Shown: piece after piece, positions 9,900-21,269 of the stretch
Numbering within the stretch: position 1 is the first letter of the stretch
Layout of the letters: each line of letters starts with the position of its first letter
Assembly (NCBI GenBank): GCA_015680685.1
Contig: MNCI01022141.1
Coordinates: 224,739-288,738, forward strand
Direction of reading: 5' to 3'
DNA length: 64,000 nucleotides
Source of the DNA: Gnetum montanum
Lineage: Eukaryota > Streptophyta > Gnetopsida > Gnetales > Gnetaceae
Program-made: the position numbers and the translations under genes
Notes under the pieces: model-generated
Seen by the model: only the letters and a program-made list of their open reading frames with translations
What the model was told of the DNA's origin: nothing
Database searches by the model: none

Positions 9900-11640
9900 G
9901 GAATTCCATTCATTACTTACAATAAAGAAGGTTGTAGTTGTGGAAAAAAATTTCAAAACATCAACATGATCCTTACACTAGCCCATAATAAATTTAAAAA
10001 ACAAGTATGTATACAATAAGAAACAATGACCACTAAACCAAAAGACATCTAGTGGTTAAGAAATGAGAACATAAAGCTATCCAAAACATCTATGGAAACA
10101 TCCAACCCACGTATCAACTCCTACCTAAAGAAAATGACCCAAATAGAGAACTTACAAAAGGATATCCTAAACAATGACAATACACCAACAAGTAGTGAAC
10201 ATGGAAACTCAAATCCTAATATTGATAATAAACAAAAAACATAGTTAGATCTTCTAAAATGGAAAGACCACCTTATCTAATAGAATATTTATCTCCAAGG
10301 GATCAAAAATTCATTATCATCAATGTTACATGGGAAAATAAATGAAAATATCAATAACTAAGAGTGATAAATAGGAAACCTAGATTATATGATCTTGGGG
10401 GTGTGCAATCCATTTTCTGACTACTTGATCATGCGTTTAGTCATAGGAGAGGTACCTTATCTTGAATTAGAAGTTGTTAAGCGTGCTTTAACCTTTTTTT
10501 TAATAATTTTTTTCATACTTTTCCCTAATTTCTATCAATTTTCATATTCTTTAATATCTTTTCTATTCTTTCATACTTTTCATATTTCTTATCATTTTTC
10601 ATTCTTTAATATCTTTCAAATTCTTTATACATTTTCCTATTCCTACCTATTTCTCATTTTGCTATACTTTTACCATTTCTCTTGAACATATTTTTGTTGA
10701 TTTTTCTAATAAAGTGTAAAGGAATAAACAAGATGTAGTTAACATAATGAGAATTTTATCGTACGTTATCAAATCATTAAAGGGGTGATTTTATATATAG
10801 TAATACCACATCATCCATCCACTCATTTACAATAAGAAAATATTCTTATTATGAACATAACGACATTCTCTCCACAATAAAACTAAAATAAACCAATGAT
10901 CGTTATGCTTAGATAGAAGGGTAAAGAACCAAGAGGTAATGAAAAGGATGTGACATCAAGAATATTTATGGATTTTCTAAAGTTGCTAATATTAATCTTG
11001 TCATGTTGTTAAGTTATATTATTTACTTGAATTCTAACGAAAAATGAAACTATGTTCTAAAATAAGTGCTACTTCACCATGTCATTGGAAAGGCATGTTA
11101 CCCATGCCTGAAGATAGTTGTTTGGTAAGGTTGATATAGTACTAATCTACACATAATAAAATTTTTTGGGGGTTCCACTAGAAGGACATGTTGCCCATGT
11201 CTAAAGGCACTCCTTTATGCAATGTCCAAGTCTCATTTTAAATAAAGTGTATTGTTAATAAATTACTTCTTTATATTGCATTACCAAGTGGTAATGTTTT
11301 TGGCAATTGTAATAGTCTTATATTTGTTAGTTTTGGGGTGATACAATGCAATGTCATTGGTAAGTGGTATGAACTTGGTTTGGATCTTGGATGGAATGGC
11401 TAATGATCATCCTAACCATGCATTACATATAGAATTCATTATGCTTATGGTAAGACATCCACATCTCATTTTCTACAATCCCTACCACCATCATTCCACC
11501 TTATTATTATATATAATCATAAATTGATGGTTTTTTATAATATAGTATTATTTTCTTATTGAAGCAATACTAATATGTGTGTCTTGAAAAACAAGTATAA
11601 TTTACATTCAACTCCTTGAGTGTCTATGGACACTTTTAGG
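9900..11640 (+). other. 3' region of the older element, mostly noncoding
   Basis: No RT or integrase motif seen. A CTTGGGGGTGTG tract at about 10393-10404 may be the decayed tract that follows the coding part in relatives. A pyrimidine-rich stretch (10490-10690) corresponds in position to the TTTTGTTTTAC repeats of relatives. Two short hairpins occur at 11092-11108 and 11185-11201. Confidence 0.45.
11092..11201. repeat. pair of small hairpins with matched stem changes
   Basis: GGCATG-TTACC-CATGCC at 11092-11108 and GACATG-TTGCC-CATGTC at 11185-11201. Both have a 6-bp stem and a TTRCC loop, and the stem difference is compensated on the other arm. Function unknown. Confidence 0.5.
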
Positions 11641-11644
11641 TGTG

Positions 11645-11701
11645 GTTATAGAAGGGCATCAAGGGTAGGAGCCTACTTTGGGGAGGACTCACTTGTATAA
11701 C
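11645..11701 (+). ncRNA. conserved 3' segment with flanking inverted repeat
   Basis: Copy 2 of five. GTTATAGAAG at 11645-11654 faces CTTGTATAAC at 11692-11701 (9 of 10 pair); the core reads GGGCATCAAGGGTAGGAGC then CTACTTTGGGGAGGACTC. Confidence 0.5.
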
Positions 11702-12005
11702 TCTTGTGTTTTATACTTGATAACCAATTTCACATTATCTTGTATCTCTTGAATATTTAAATAATCATTGTCATTTTCCTACATATTTATATTCATTCAT
11801 AGATTCAGCAAATTTGATCAACCATCTTGTACAAGCTTAATTGACATACCTTGTTCAAACTCCTTCCTTTACATACTTTTAATGACTACTTCATATACTC
11901 TAAGCATCATCCATGATCAAGCACCCTTTGGATCATCTTTGCACCTTCTAGGCTATTCATTTTTCTCATTTTTATCAAAAATCATAAAAATTTTCACAAG
12001 ATCAA

Positions 12006-12110
12006 TGATGATATCATAGATATGATATATTGGCCCCTTTAATATCACATCCATGATATTGTATCTATGATATATCCCTTGTAAGAATCGATATATATGT
12101 GTAGATCATT
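12006..12110 (+). repeat. U3-like fragment with degenerate GATATC repeats
   Basis: Starts TGATGATATCATAG and contains several ATGATATnT/GATATC variants, like the U3 start of the LTR at 15636. No R/U5 follows, so at most a truncated LTR. 12111-12689 is AT-rich with nothing recognisable; it may be the leader of the next element. Confidence 0.4.
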
Positions 12111-12689
12111 ACAAAAAATTTTCATTTCATGCCTAGGAAGTTTATGCTATTTTTCAAACTTAGAAACCTTCAAAGCTCCATATCTTCCTCACTACAAGCT
12201 TGATTTCAATCATTTTTATTTTCTTTTACTCATAGAATTACCAACTTAGTTGTTGAGGAGAACATTGCATGTACAATTTTGGGAATTATGTGAAGAATTT
12301 TCTAATGCCTGGAAGAATAAAGTGAGGGTAAGGATAATAAAGTACAATCACATTCTAATCTTATATAGCTAATAAACTTAATGTTTTCTTCCAAATGACC
12401 ATTTGAATATGTCTTAAATAATAAATTAAAGATTGTGATAGGTCATTAAAGATAGATTTATTTCTAATTACTAGAAATTATTCAATAAGGGTTTTATCTA
12501 AATAACAAATTTCTCCAACTTTGCAATCGAAATTAAAAATAAAGTTAATAATGAATAATGATTTTAACTGAAACCAAAAATCTAATGAAATCATATGAAC
12601 TGTTAGAGGATTTTTCCAAAACATTTGGGTAATTTTAAAATTCTTTATGATTGCAAATGTCACTAGATTGATCCAAAGTAGAAGGACTA

Positions 12690-15413
12690 TCACAACCTAG
12701 GAAGAAGAGGTCCAAAGGAAGAGGTAGAGGATGAGGTGAAGAATGAACTCCGCATGTGAAGCAAGAGGAATATTATTATAAAATCCATCAATCCACACCT
12801 ACAATAGGACAATCTACATAGGTAGAAACTAATGTACCACCTACTCCATAATATGGCAACATCTCAACCTATCTAATGTATGTTTACAAGTAATTTAGGA
12901 GAAGTCCATTATGTCCACTATCATAGTGGAGTTGAATTTTGGACTTTTTATGGAGTTTGTGCCTACTAACGTTCATGAATAGCTACAAGCCTCTCCTGTG
13001 TGGGTTACTATTTCAAACAATAGTGAATGGTACTTGGGAGAAGTATCTTAATTTTTGAAGAATAAACAAGATGATGTCATTGTGAAAGTTGAGAGAATCA
13101 TAGTGCCATATTCAATAAAAGCAATTGAAGAGGCACTAAACATACCAATGATTGGAGCTACCATAGCTAAGATATCTATAAGGTTTGACATATATTCAAG
13201 GAATTTATGTCTACATAGGATCTATGGAACAATTGATAAAGAATATAGAAGATTGTTCATTACTGAGAATATCTATTTCAAAATTGGAACATATCATATA
13301 GTTCTAATAAAAAGTCTTAATCAAATTTCCACCTATGCTACTAGAGGAAGTATCATCTTGAAGGGAAAATTCCAAGCTAATATCATCCATATGCTATTTT
13401 TAGAGATATATAGGAGATTTGAGGAAAAGAAGATAGAAAAACCTACTATGTCATTCCCTTATCTTATTAAAAGTTTATGTCGATAAGCTGGAATTTTGGG
13501 CTACATGAATAAGCTTTCTAAGCTACTTCCACCAAAGAAAGATCAAGTTAAGAAACTAGTAGACACTAAGGTTGCAATAGAATCCATAGTAGTGGCAAAT
13601 ATTCTAGTCATAGGGATAGAAAATGTAGGACCTAGTGGGTTGAATCCAGGTACAAACAAGCCAAGGAAAAGTGCTCCATCAGCAAAGCCAAACTACAAAC
13701 TCTCAATGAGCCACTTACAATAAATTGAGAAAATAATCAGTTCGAACAAAAGGGAAGTCTCAAACATGTAGAGAGGCAGAGATAATCCCAATAGACCAAC
13801 CATATCAACAAGGCCTATAAGTAGTCAAGTCTCTTTATAGGCATAAGAAGATGATGATTAGACATAACATATTTTGGGAAATGTTGCATCCTTTCAAGTA
13901 ATGCTAAAAATAAGAGAAGGATCCAGAGTGATGGTAATGTAACATTAGGATGTAGTAGGAGTAGTAGAGGCTAAAAAAAACTATATTAGAGAATCGTTTA
14001 ATGCTCCTGTTGTGCTACTTGTTGATATTACTAGAGCTAAATATGTAGAAACCATAGTTAGAATATTAGTGACCCCCAAAGAGCATGAAGATGTATTGAA
14101 GAGATTGTTGTAGATGAGACAAGTCATGTAAAATTCTTTTAATATCCCCAATGATATCAGTATAGTCTAGTTTGATTTGATCTCAACAAAAGGAAAACAT
14201 GTCATGGTGAAAACTCAAATCCAACATGTGAAAAGTAAAGTGTAGAGGTTACAAGAGGAGTTGGTGGCACTAAGAGCTAAAAGACAAGATCGTGCATCAC
14301 ATGTTACACCTAACTAACTAGAATAGTTTAGAAATGAGTAGGTTAGCTAAAAAATGACCAAATACATACAAATGAATATGAAGAGGGAAAATTCAATGTG
14401 GATTGCTTTTGTAGAAGATGCTCAAATGTACGCACATGCTAAATCTATAGCTGCACTAGAAGAAGAAAATAAGATTATTATTGTTGAAAAGATAAGGTTG
14501 ATAGATATTGGGAAGTAGAAGAATGTGCTATAAGAGGGTATTCATTAGTTAAGAGAGAAATTCACCAAAGATAACCTTAACATAAGACAATTAGATCAAG
14601 AAAATAAAATCTTATCAATGGAAGAAGTGTACACGATGTAATAGAAATCAATAATTAAGATCAACACATAGTAAAATAAAGCCAAAAAATATCAAAATTT
14701 AAAAGAGCACTTTAGAGATTAAGTGGAGATATATAAGTAAACTAATGAGAAGGAAATTTAGATGGCCAAAGCTAGAATCAACTCCATTACAACATAGACA
14801 CCTAATTGGTAGCCCATCTTGGATAGCTTTGTCCATGTGCATCAAGACAAAGTAAAGAATAAAGACTTACAAATTGAGAACTTAATAGAATACATGGGAT
14901 TAGCAACTCTCAAGTATGCTACCTTGATCACGTTAAAAATAGACAAACCAAAAATAGAATTGGAGTAGCAAGTGGCTATAGTGTACTTAATGTATGAAAA
15001 AGAGTTTGCAACTAGAAAAGTTGCACAACAAAAGCTTCAATTGGCAAAATTTGAATTACAAGTAGTCAAGGCTAGCTATTAGGATCAGAAAGATGTAGTA
15101 GCAAACTTGACCATGAGGATGATAGACTATCAGAAACTAAAAAAAGTTTCTAGAGCATTTAAAGAAGGAAAATTGTAATTTGTAGCATGGTAGGTCAAGG
15201 CTAATAAAACTTTTTCATAACTACCATGTCCTTGGAAAGTACTAACTCCAACCAACATTGTTGAATTTGTATGGATGGTAGATGACCCCAGATCAAAAGA
15301 AAAGAAGCTCAGAGTGTTGCTGAGTAGATATCAGTTCTAGAAGCCTAACAATAAGGGGAAGAAACTAATAGAGGAGCTACCACTACCTAGAATATAAAGA
15401 CAACTACATCAAG
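12690..15413 (+). pseudogene. long coiled-coil ORF of a non-autonomous LTR element (copy D)
   Basis: From about 12900 the protein reads in one frame, broken mainly by stops, with open pieces at 13055-13486 and 13496-13723. It is collinear with the ORF at 33468-36120. Shared landmarks: EWYLGE (about 13025-13042), a helical domain with LKGKFQANIIHMLFLEI (about 13360-13412), FPYLIKSLC (about 13453-13480), a long Glu/Lys/Gln-rich coiled-coil region, LIEYMGLA (about 14884-14907) and DDPRSKEKKLRVLL (about 15283-15324). The N-terminal domain faintly recalls the putative plant transposon protein family, but I am not sure. No gag, protease or pol motif is present. Function unknown. Confidence 0.65.
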
Positions 15414-15622
15414 CTTAATTTTTTTGTTTTCTTTTATTTTTTTCATATGTGTTAATCATGCATTACATAATAATTTTGTAACACCACTCAAATCACTATG
15501 TGGTATTCATAATAAACTTACTCATGTAAATATGTTTCATAATGTCAAAGTCTATGTAACCCCACAAGTTTGCAAGGAACTCTATCCTCTTTTTGTTTAA
15601 ACTTGAGAATGAGTTTTCAGTT

Positions 15623-15635
15623 AGTCTTGGAGGTA
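15623..15635 (+). promoter_or_regulatory. polypurine tract of element D
   Basis: AGTCTTGGAGGTA, a variant of the AGTCATGGGGGTA tract, directly before the LTR start at 15636. Confidence 0.6.
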
Positions 15636-16411
15636 TGATGAAAGAAGTTTTATAGGAGTATATGATATCGTTTCTATGATATAGTAGTTATAATATCATA
15701 GCTTTGCAAACGTCGTCATAGATACGATGTAGTGAGACCATGGTTATGCTTATAAATACTAACCCATCATTATATCAAAAAGAAAATTTTTGGCTAAACT
15801 TATCGAAATTCTTATAGTTTCTTTCCATAAAGTTAGAGTTAGAGTGAATGCTTGTAGTGTAGTGAATTATAGTTGTATACAAACTTTATTTGAGTGGATT
15901 GTTCCTGTACCTAATTTATGAATGAAAATAAAGATCAACATTGTTCTTCATCATTGTAGCATATCACTTAGCATAGTTTTATTTTTTTATGTTGTTTACA
16001 TTTACTAAGTCATTTACTATTCCAATGTCTATTAGTAAGATAGAATAAGTATGATTCACTTAGTGGTAAAGTTGGTAATCCTAGTAACAATTACATCAAT
16101 CCAAAACATATATGGAAAACTAGGAATAGATATTTATCACCATAGGATAGAATAGATTTACATTCTCATTGTACTTAGAAATAAAATTTACATATACTTT
16201 CACTATGTTTACACTTAGTCTTATTAAGATTTAGTCAACATTAGTTATCATTTATCTCACTAAGAGTTAAACCACTAAGTGGGAAGATAACGATCATGAA
16301 CTTAGTATTGACTCACTAGTATACTTACATTATTCATTTGCAGATTACAATCTAATTGTGTGTGAACACTTGTGACTTGTATGGTTGAGTGTTGGAATAC
16401 CCAACAACTCA
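15636..16411 (+). repeat. LTR of the coiled-coil-ORF element D
   Basis: 776 bp, TGATGAAAG...CAACTCA. U3 has scattered GATATC/GATACGATG-like repeats (15660-15735), and the TATA box TATAAATA lies at about 15750-15758. The end is followed by TTGACACCAAAAT, which looks like a decayed primer site; if real, the LTR was once joined to a further interior copy. A matching 5' LTR is not found at the left. Confidence 0.75.
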
Positions 16412-16439
16412 TTGACACCAAAATATCTTATTGATTGTA

Positions 16440-17601
16440 CGAAAGGATAAAATAAAATAAATTTTATTTGCTTCATGGATTTCTCCAAAGCATATGATTC
16501 CTTTATTTAAAGTAAATTATAGAAGCGATTACAAGACATTGGCATTCCTTCATCCTTGTTATATGCTATTCAAAGTCTTTACCAATAGGTATATATATAA
16601 ATCATAGATTATGACTTACATAAAAATATTTTACTACATAGTAATATTGGGGTGAAACAAGGTTGTCTTCTTTCCCCTATACTTTTTGGCATTTTTATTG
16701 ATGAACTAGAGGAGTGGGTGCTTAAAATTATAATTTAATACTTTATTAAAATTAATGATAATCCTATAAGCTTTTTGTTATATGTGGATCATGTAGCTAT
16801 CATCTTCAAGCTAAAGAAGAATTGCAGAAAATGCTTATTATTCTAAATGATTTTTGCCAATAGTTTGGAATGAACGCTAATGTGCCAAAAACCAAAATTA
16901 TGAAGTGTGATACTAGAAATCATTATTATTATTTTACTATTGGTATAGAACAAATATATATGGCTTCAAATTATAGATACCTTGGGTTAGATCTTTCTCA
17001 CAATTACAATTGGAGGGTTTGCATCAAATGGAGGATTGCAGATGGCTTAAGAGCCTTATTTGGCCTTAAAAGTAAAGGTAAGAAGGAAGCTATTTTTGTT
17101 TAGACATCAAAAGATAATTGTTTTTTTTATTGTGCAACAAACTCTTTTGTATGGGTATGTTATTTAGGGCCCTCAACTTGCTAACAAATATTGGAAGAAA
17201 ATAGAAGAGATTCAAGAGTATTTTTTGCTAGAAGAGTTTCAAGTTATAATATAAGCACAATATGATTTGTTGCTTCTAGAAGCAAATATTATTCCCTTAG
17301 AGATAGAAGCTATTTGTAAATTTCTTTTATATGTCTACAATTTCTATTATTACACAGTGACTATTATTAGTGGCTATACAACATACAGGGTGGTTCTATA
17401 AGGGAATGATCTAGCTTAAAAACTAAAACATTAAGAAGGAGATTCTTCATTGTGATACAAAATAGCTACGTAAGAGTATTAGAGATAAGGCACCTTTGCA
17501 CATTTAGATAATCCAATAGGTGAAAAATAATTTTACTTGACTTGACATTAGAGGAGGTATGAACATGAAAGCAACTTATCTATGTGCTCCTATATCCCTT
17601 C
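16440..17601 (+). pseudogene. LINE (non-LTR) reverse transcriptase relic
   Basis: Translated fragments match the plant/animal LINE RT pattern in order: MDFSKAYD (about 16475), a GIP...LYAIQSLY stretch, NIGVKQGCLLSPILFGIFID (about 16640-16700) and LLYVDHVAII at 16775-16804, where the catalytic YADD has become YVDH. Then comes a long open frame at 16870-17103 with NYRYLGLDLSHNYNW, the typical post-RT segment. Stops and frameshifts occur throughout. The right side is cut by the LTR element at 17602. No endonuclease domain or poly(A) end is visible. Confidence 0.85.
17597..17601. repeat. target site duplication, left copy (CCTTC)
   Basis: Identical to 24561-24565 on the other side of the element. 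Confidence 0.9.
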
Positions 17602-18404
17602 TGATGAGTGGCAAGGTACCCCTACACTCAACCATACGAATACAAGCATGCACGCGTGATCCGGTTGAACTCCAAGGACTAAGTGCTTACGTGCACTAAT
17701 GGAAAACTTAAGGTTAATCAATCATTGTCCTCCCAAACTTACTTGTATTGTCATGGTTGTATGGTTAAGTAAGTTTGAGGTATGTGATTTTTATGTCTTT
17801 TATCTTTTTAACACCTATGCCAAGAGGTGAAGGGTGGAGAGACTAAATGACTAACTTTAATTAACTAAATTCTAATTGTCCTAGCATCAATATCTGTCCC
17901 CACATGCTGTACATACCCTAAACTAGTGCAACGCTACTAGGATTACCAAACGCTATTGGTTACTAGGTTACCAAGCATTACACACGTGCTTGAAGCGGTC
18001 GTACTAAATGCACTTAACTAGAAGAGTTAAGGGTTGAGAGAGATTAATTATCTAGGAAAGCATTTAAACATTTAACAATAATTCAAATCCTATTTAGCTT
18101 AGTCCATATACTGGAAGGTTTATAAGAAAGTTTGTCTTTATTTTCATACACAAATGTGTGCTTAGGTACAATTTGCTCGAATAAAAATCCATTCACTTTG
18201 AGACTCCTACTGCAGGCACATGGAAATTATTCTATCCCTAGAATGGTAAAGCTGCTAGAGTTTAGCTAAGGATCTAGATCTAGATGGAGAAACAAGGGAA
18301 AGATGCCTCTTATTTATAGACAAGGTGACGGGCTGCGATATTGCGTATGTGATATCACAGGGGCCAACGCGATATCGTGGCCCATGCGATATTTCATCCC
18401 ATCA
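17602..18404 (-). repeat. 3' LTR of the minus-strand element
   Basis: 803 bp; on the minus strand it begins TGATGGGATG at 18404 and ends CATCA at 17602. U3 GATATCG repeats at about 18336-18396 and a TATA box (complement of ATTTATAG) at 18311-18319. Confidence 0.92.
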
Positions 18405-18417
18405 TACCCCCATGATT
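18405..18417 (-). promoter_or_regulatory. polypurine tract
   Basis: On the minus strand AATCATGGGGGTA, ending at the LTR start. Further copies of the same motif lie at 18963-18975 and 20259-20275. Confidence 0.8.
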
Positions 18418-18719
18418 AAATAAAAACTTGTCCTTAGGTTCCTTACAAAATATTGGGAAGGTATGGGATTATTGACTTGAATGACACTAATGGTAGATCG
18501 GGTGACATGTGAACAGATCATCATTACAAAACATGAAAAAATTAGTGTTCATGACAATAAGAGTGAACACTATACACATTTGACATCTAGCCTTATTTGG
18601 TAGCCGAGAGAGAAGAGAGAAGAGAGAGAGAAAAGAAGAAGTTTGTTGCTACTGATGCCAAGATTGTGCTTTTTTTTTCCATCCATAAGCACGACATCAA
18701 TCTTGTTCCTTGCATAACC

Positions 18720-18848
18720 GCTTCAGCACCAGTCCGTTCCAAGTGTTTCCTCTACATCCAATCCATTGTTGTATGATTGCCATCTGCACACACAACACAG
18801 TTTGATATTAGCAAGGGTAAATGAATCACAATGCAGTTAATACCTTAC
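18720..18848 (-). other. possible 65-nt intron and short conserved exon
   Basis: Read on the minus strand, GAG/GTAAGG starts near 18848, CTAAT lies near the end and TGTGTGCAG/ATGG closes at 18784. The following about 20 codons (MAIIQQWIGCRGNTWNGLVL...) resemble those of the 2625-9351 element. Might mark a spliced transcript of the 3' region; unproven. Confidence 0.3.
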
Positions 18849-18962
18849 CTCAGTGTAAGGTCTATTGGCTGAGTTGTGATAAGGCTAATGTGAATCTGGA
18901 GATATAATATTGGTGACTACCCGAGGTGTAGGGAAAGGAGAAAATCAAAAAAATTGGACCAG

Positions 18963-18975
18963 GACCCCCATGACT
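18963..18975 (-). promoter_or_regulatory. internal polypurine-tract copy
   Basis: AGTCATGGGGGTC on the minus strand, about 558 bases before the terminal tract, matching copy 2 at 7736-7748. Confidence 0.5.
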
Positions 18976-19147
18976 GAGAGTGAACCTCCGATAGCGATAG
19001 AATGGAAAAAGATAAGGAATGAGAAAAGATGAAGAAAAAGAAACAATAGGAACGTTGATAAAATGGATGTCAAAGATGGAGATGAACAAAATAAATGGTG
19101 CTTGCATAAATTTTTAAGGGAAAAAAATCAATAGGTGCACCAAATAG

Positions 19148-19202
19148 GAATGCCAGTGGGTCCTCCCCAAAGTAGGCTCATGTCCTTAATGCCCTAACAA
19201 TC
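19148..19202 (-). ncRNA. conserved 3' segment with flanking inverted repeat
   Basis: Copy 3 of five. On the minus strand GATTGTTAG (from 19202) faces CTGGCATTC (to 19148); two G-U type pairs replace the C-G pairs of the 7517 copy. The core reads GGGCATTAAGGACATGAGC, then CTACTTTGGGGAGGACCCA. Confidence 0.5.
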
Positions 19203-19633
19203 CCACATTCAAAGAGTCTATAGGCTCTAGGAATGTCATTTGGAGATAAGAGTTGAAGTCTTAACCACAAGATTTTACCAAAAAGAAAACAATGCATCAA
19301 CCAAAATATGGAGTATTGATACAACCGGCAATGAGGTGAATAATGGAGAAAGAAAAAAGAAAAGAAGAGAATGGAATGGTGTCTCAAAAACAAGGTGATG
19401 TACAGCCCTTTGTGTATTAATGGTTAATGTGACTTAGTAGATCTCATTCCAAATCCAGCCTCAAACCATCCACATCCAGTGACTTCACATTAATACGTTT
19501 GGCCAATCCATCCACCCGAAGTAACAAGAATGCCTTCACCAAAGAGCCACCACCATTCTGATGAAATGAAAGAGGAGAAAGTAGGAAGAAAAAAGGTCCT
19601 TAGTTAGAGGGAACATGTTTATTTTAGCTCCAT

Positions 19634-19745
19634 AACCAGTGCTTGTAGCCCAGATGATTATTTTTTCTAAGGGGTGTGCTTTGAATTCTCACCTTTATTT
19701 TTGTGTTTTGTGTGAGAACCACACCATGCAAAGACTTATTATTTT
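19634..19745 (+). repeat. SINE-like tRNA-derived sequence, antisense to the element
   Basis: TAGCCCAGATGA at 19646-19657 fits a tRNA A box, and GCTTTGAATTC at 19678-19688 fits 8 of 11 positions of the B box GGTTCGANTCC, at a tRNA-like distance. The same block lies at 53675-53740 (plus) and 40898-40945 (minus). It always runs opposite to the host element, so it was inherited within the element. Confidence 0.5.
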
Positions 19746-20243
19746 TATTTGCTCAACTTCCTAATAATGTGGCAATGTTGGAATGGTAAGAAAACTCAAG
19801 AAGAAAGCATCCAAGAACCCAAGAGAATGGCCAGCACAAGTGCATCAAATCCCCTTGAAGTCACACCCTCTTCAATCCTTGAGTCCTTCCTTAGTTTGAG
19901 AAATGCCCAGTCACTAATTCATTGATAGTTCTTATTACTGAGATAGGGACTGTATAGTTCCAAGCCAAGAGAGATCATAGAAATTTATGGATGTATGGAT
20001 GAAGTGGAGTCATTTCCTGTTATATCAAAAAGAACCATACCTTAGTATCAACATCATAACTCAAAGGTAAAAATCAAACATTGGCAATCAATGGAATACA
20101 GTTCATTTTACCATTAGGATCACTTATTAGGTGATGAATCAAACAAAATAAACAAACATACAAAGAAATGAAAGAGTATAACAATGTTGTAAAACAAAAA
20201 TGTGTAAAAAAAAAACTTAAAAAGAACTGAGGGCTATGAGTGA

Positions 20244-21074
20244 TCAGCATAGGTGGCCATTTCCCCCATGACTAAGTTGGAAGGAAGAGATCCAAAATAA
20301 TGAGCACTTGTTTGAATTTTTTAGAAGTGTCCAACTTTTCCCAATTAATGTTTTTAGGTTAAGGGTTGGAAGTTGGTGATGCTCTTGTTCCAGTGTATCT
20401 ATGATTTCGACATGTGCATACATTGTTCCCCCAGTTAGTTCAATGCATGTTGGTGGATTTCTCTTTTGATTAGCTATCAATCATTGGGTGTTTTCTTGTT
20501 GTGTGGTTTCTACATATAGGCACTTATGTATGTTAGTTTCCTGGGTACACCGGTTGCATGCAGGCAATGTTGAACATTCCTGTACGCCATCACACCCTGT
20601 ATCACTGTATGTGATGCATGGAACCTTCTTCTTCTCGATCTTCCCATAAGTGTTTTCCTTAGATATTTCTAGGAAAAGATCGTGAATTCCTAGGCATGCA
20701 TTTATGGTACTTAACCATGCCCTTCCCATTATTATTAGGAAGTTTCCTTTGTCATTGTTTACTTGGATCAGTAGGAAATCAGCTGGGTATGACCAACCAC
20801 ACACAGTGGTAATGATGTCCTTCACTAGTCCCAAGGGAATGGTGATGGACTGGTTAGACAACTCTAAGCAAATATTGCTCTTCTTTAGTGGAGGCAGGTT
20901 CCAGGATTTATACATTTCTTGTGATATCAAGTTGACTTCGGAACCTGAGTCCAAAAGAGCTTTACATGGTTCATTCCCAACGACTTGGAGATAGATTAGA
21001 GGACTCCCAAGATCAGAGAATTTCCTACGAAGGTGGCCCATGTTAATCCAGTTAGGGATGGTATGTGTTAACAT
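20244..21074 (-). pseudogene. retropepsin-like aspartic protease, nearly intact
   Basis: The best protease copy in the window: 197 codons from 21074 to 20481 without a stop, then one in-frame TGA where relatives have Trp, then open again to 20244. The active site LLDSGSEVNLIS lies near residue 41 (DSG at 20951-20943), and the second conserved block reads IIMGRAWLSTI. These fit the DSG/DTG retropepsin fold used to process retrotransposon polyproteins. A Cys-rich tail follows. It ends next to a CATGGGGG tract; in the pol-bearing relative RT and integrase stand here. Could be a single-stop pseudogene, or functional with readthrough. Confidence 0.8.
20259..20275 (-). promoter_or_regulatory. internal polypurine-tract copy after the coding region
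   Basis: TTAGTCATGGGGGAAAT on the minus strand, matching copy 1 at 7010-7021. Confidence 0.5.
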
Positions 21075-21269
21075 AACTGTATGTGTTGAGCTCTATTTTT
21101 GATTTGAAGGAAGATCTGAATCCTTATTTGATGGAGAAGTGTTCAGAGGCTCAACCGCTTGTGGTTGTGAGAGCTTGTTTGGACTATTGCTTTTGAATAG
21201 AGCTCTTCTCTTTGTGTGGTTGTCAAAACTAGTAGTAGGTTGAAGGTTTATAGCTCTCGTAGCATTGCG

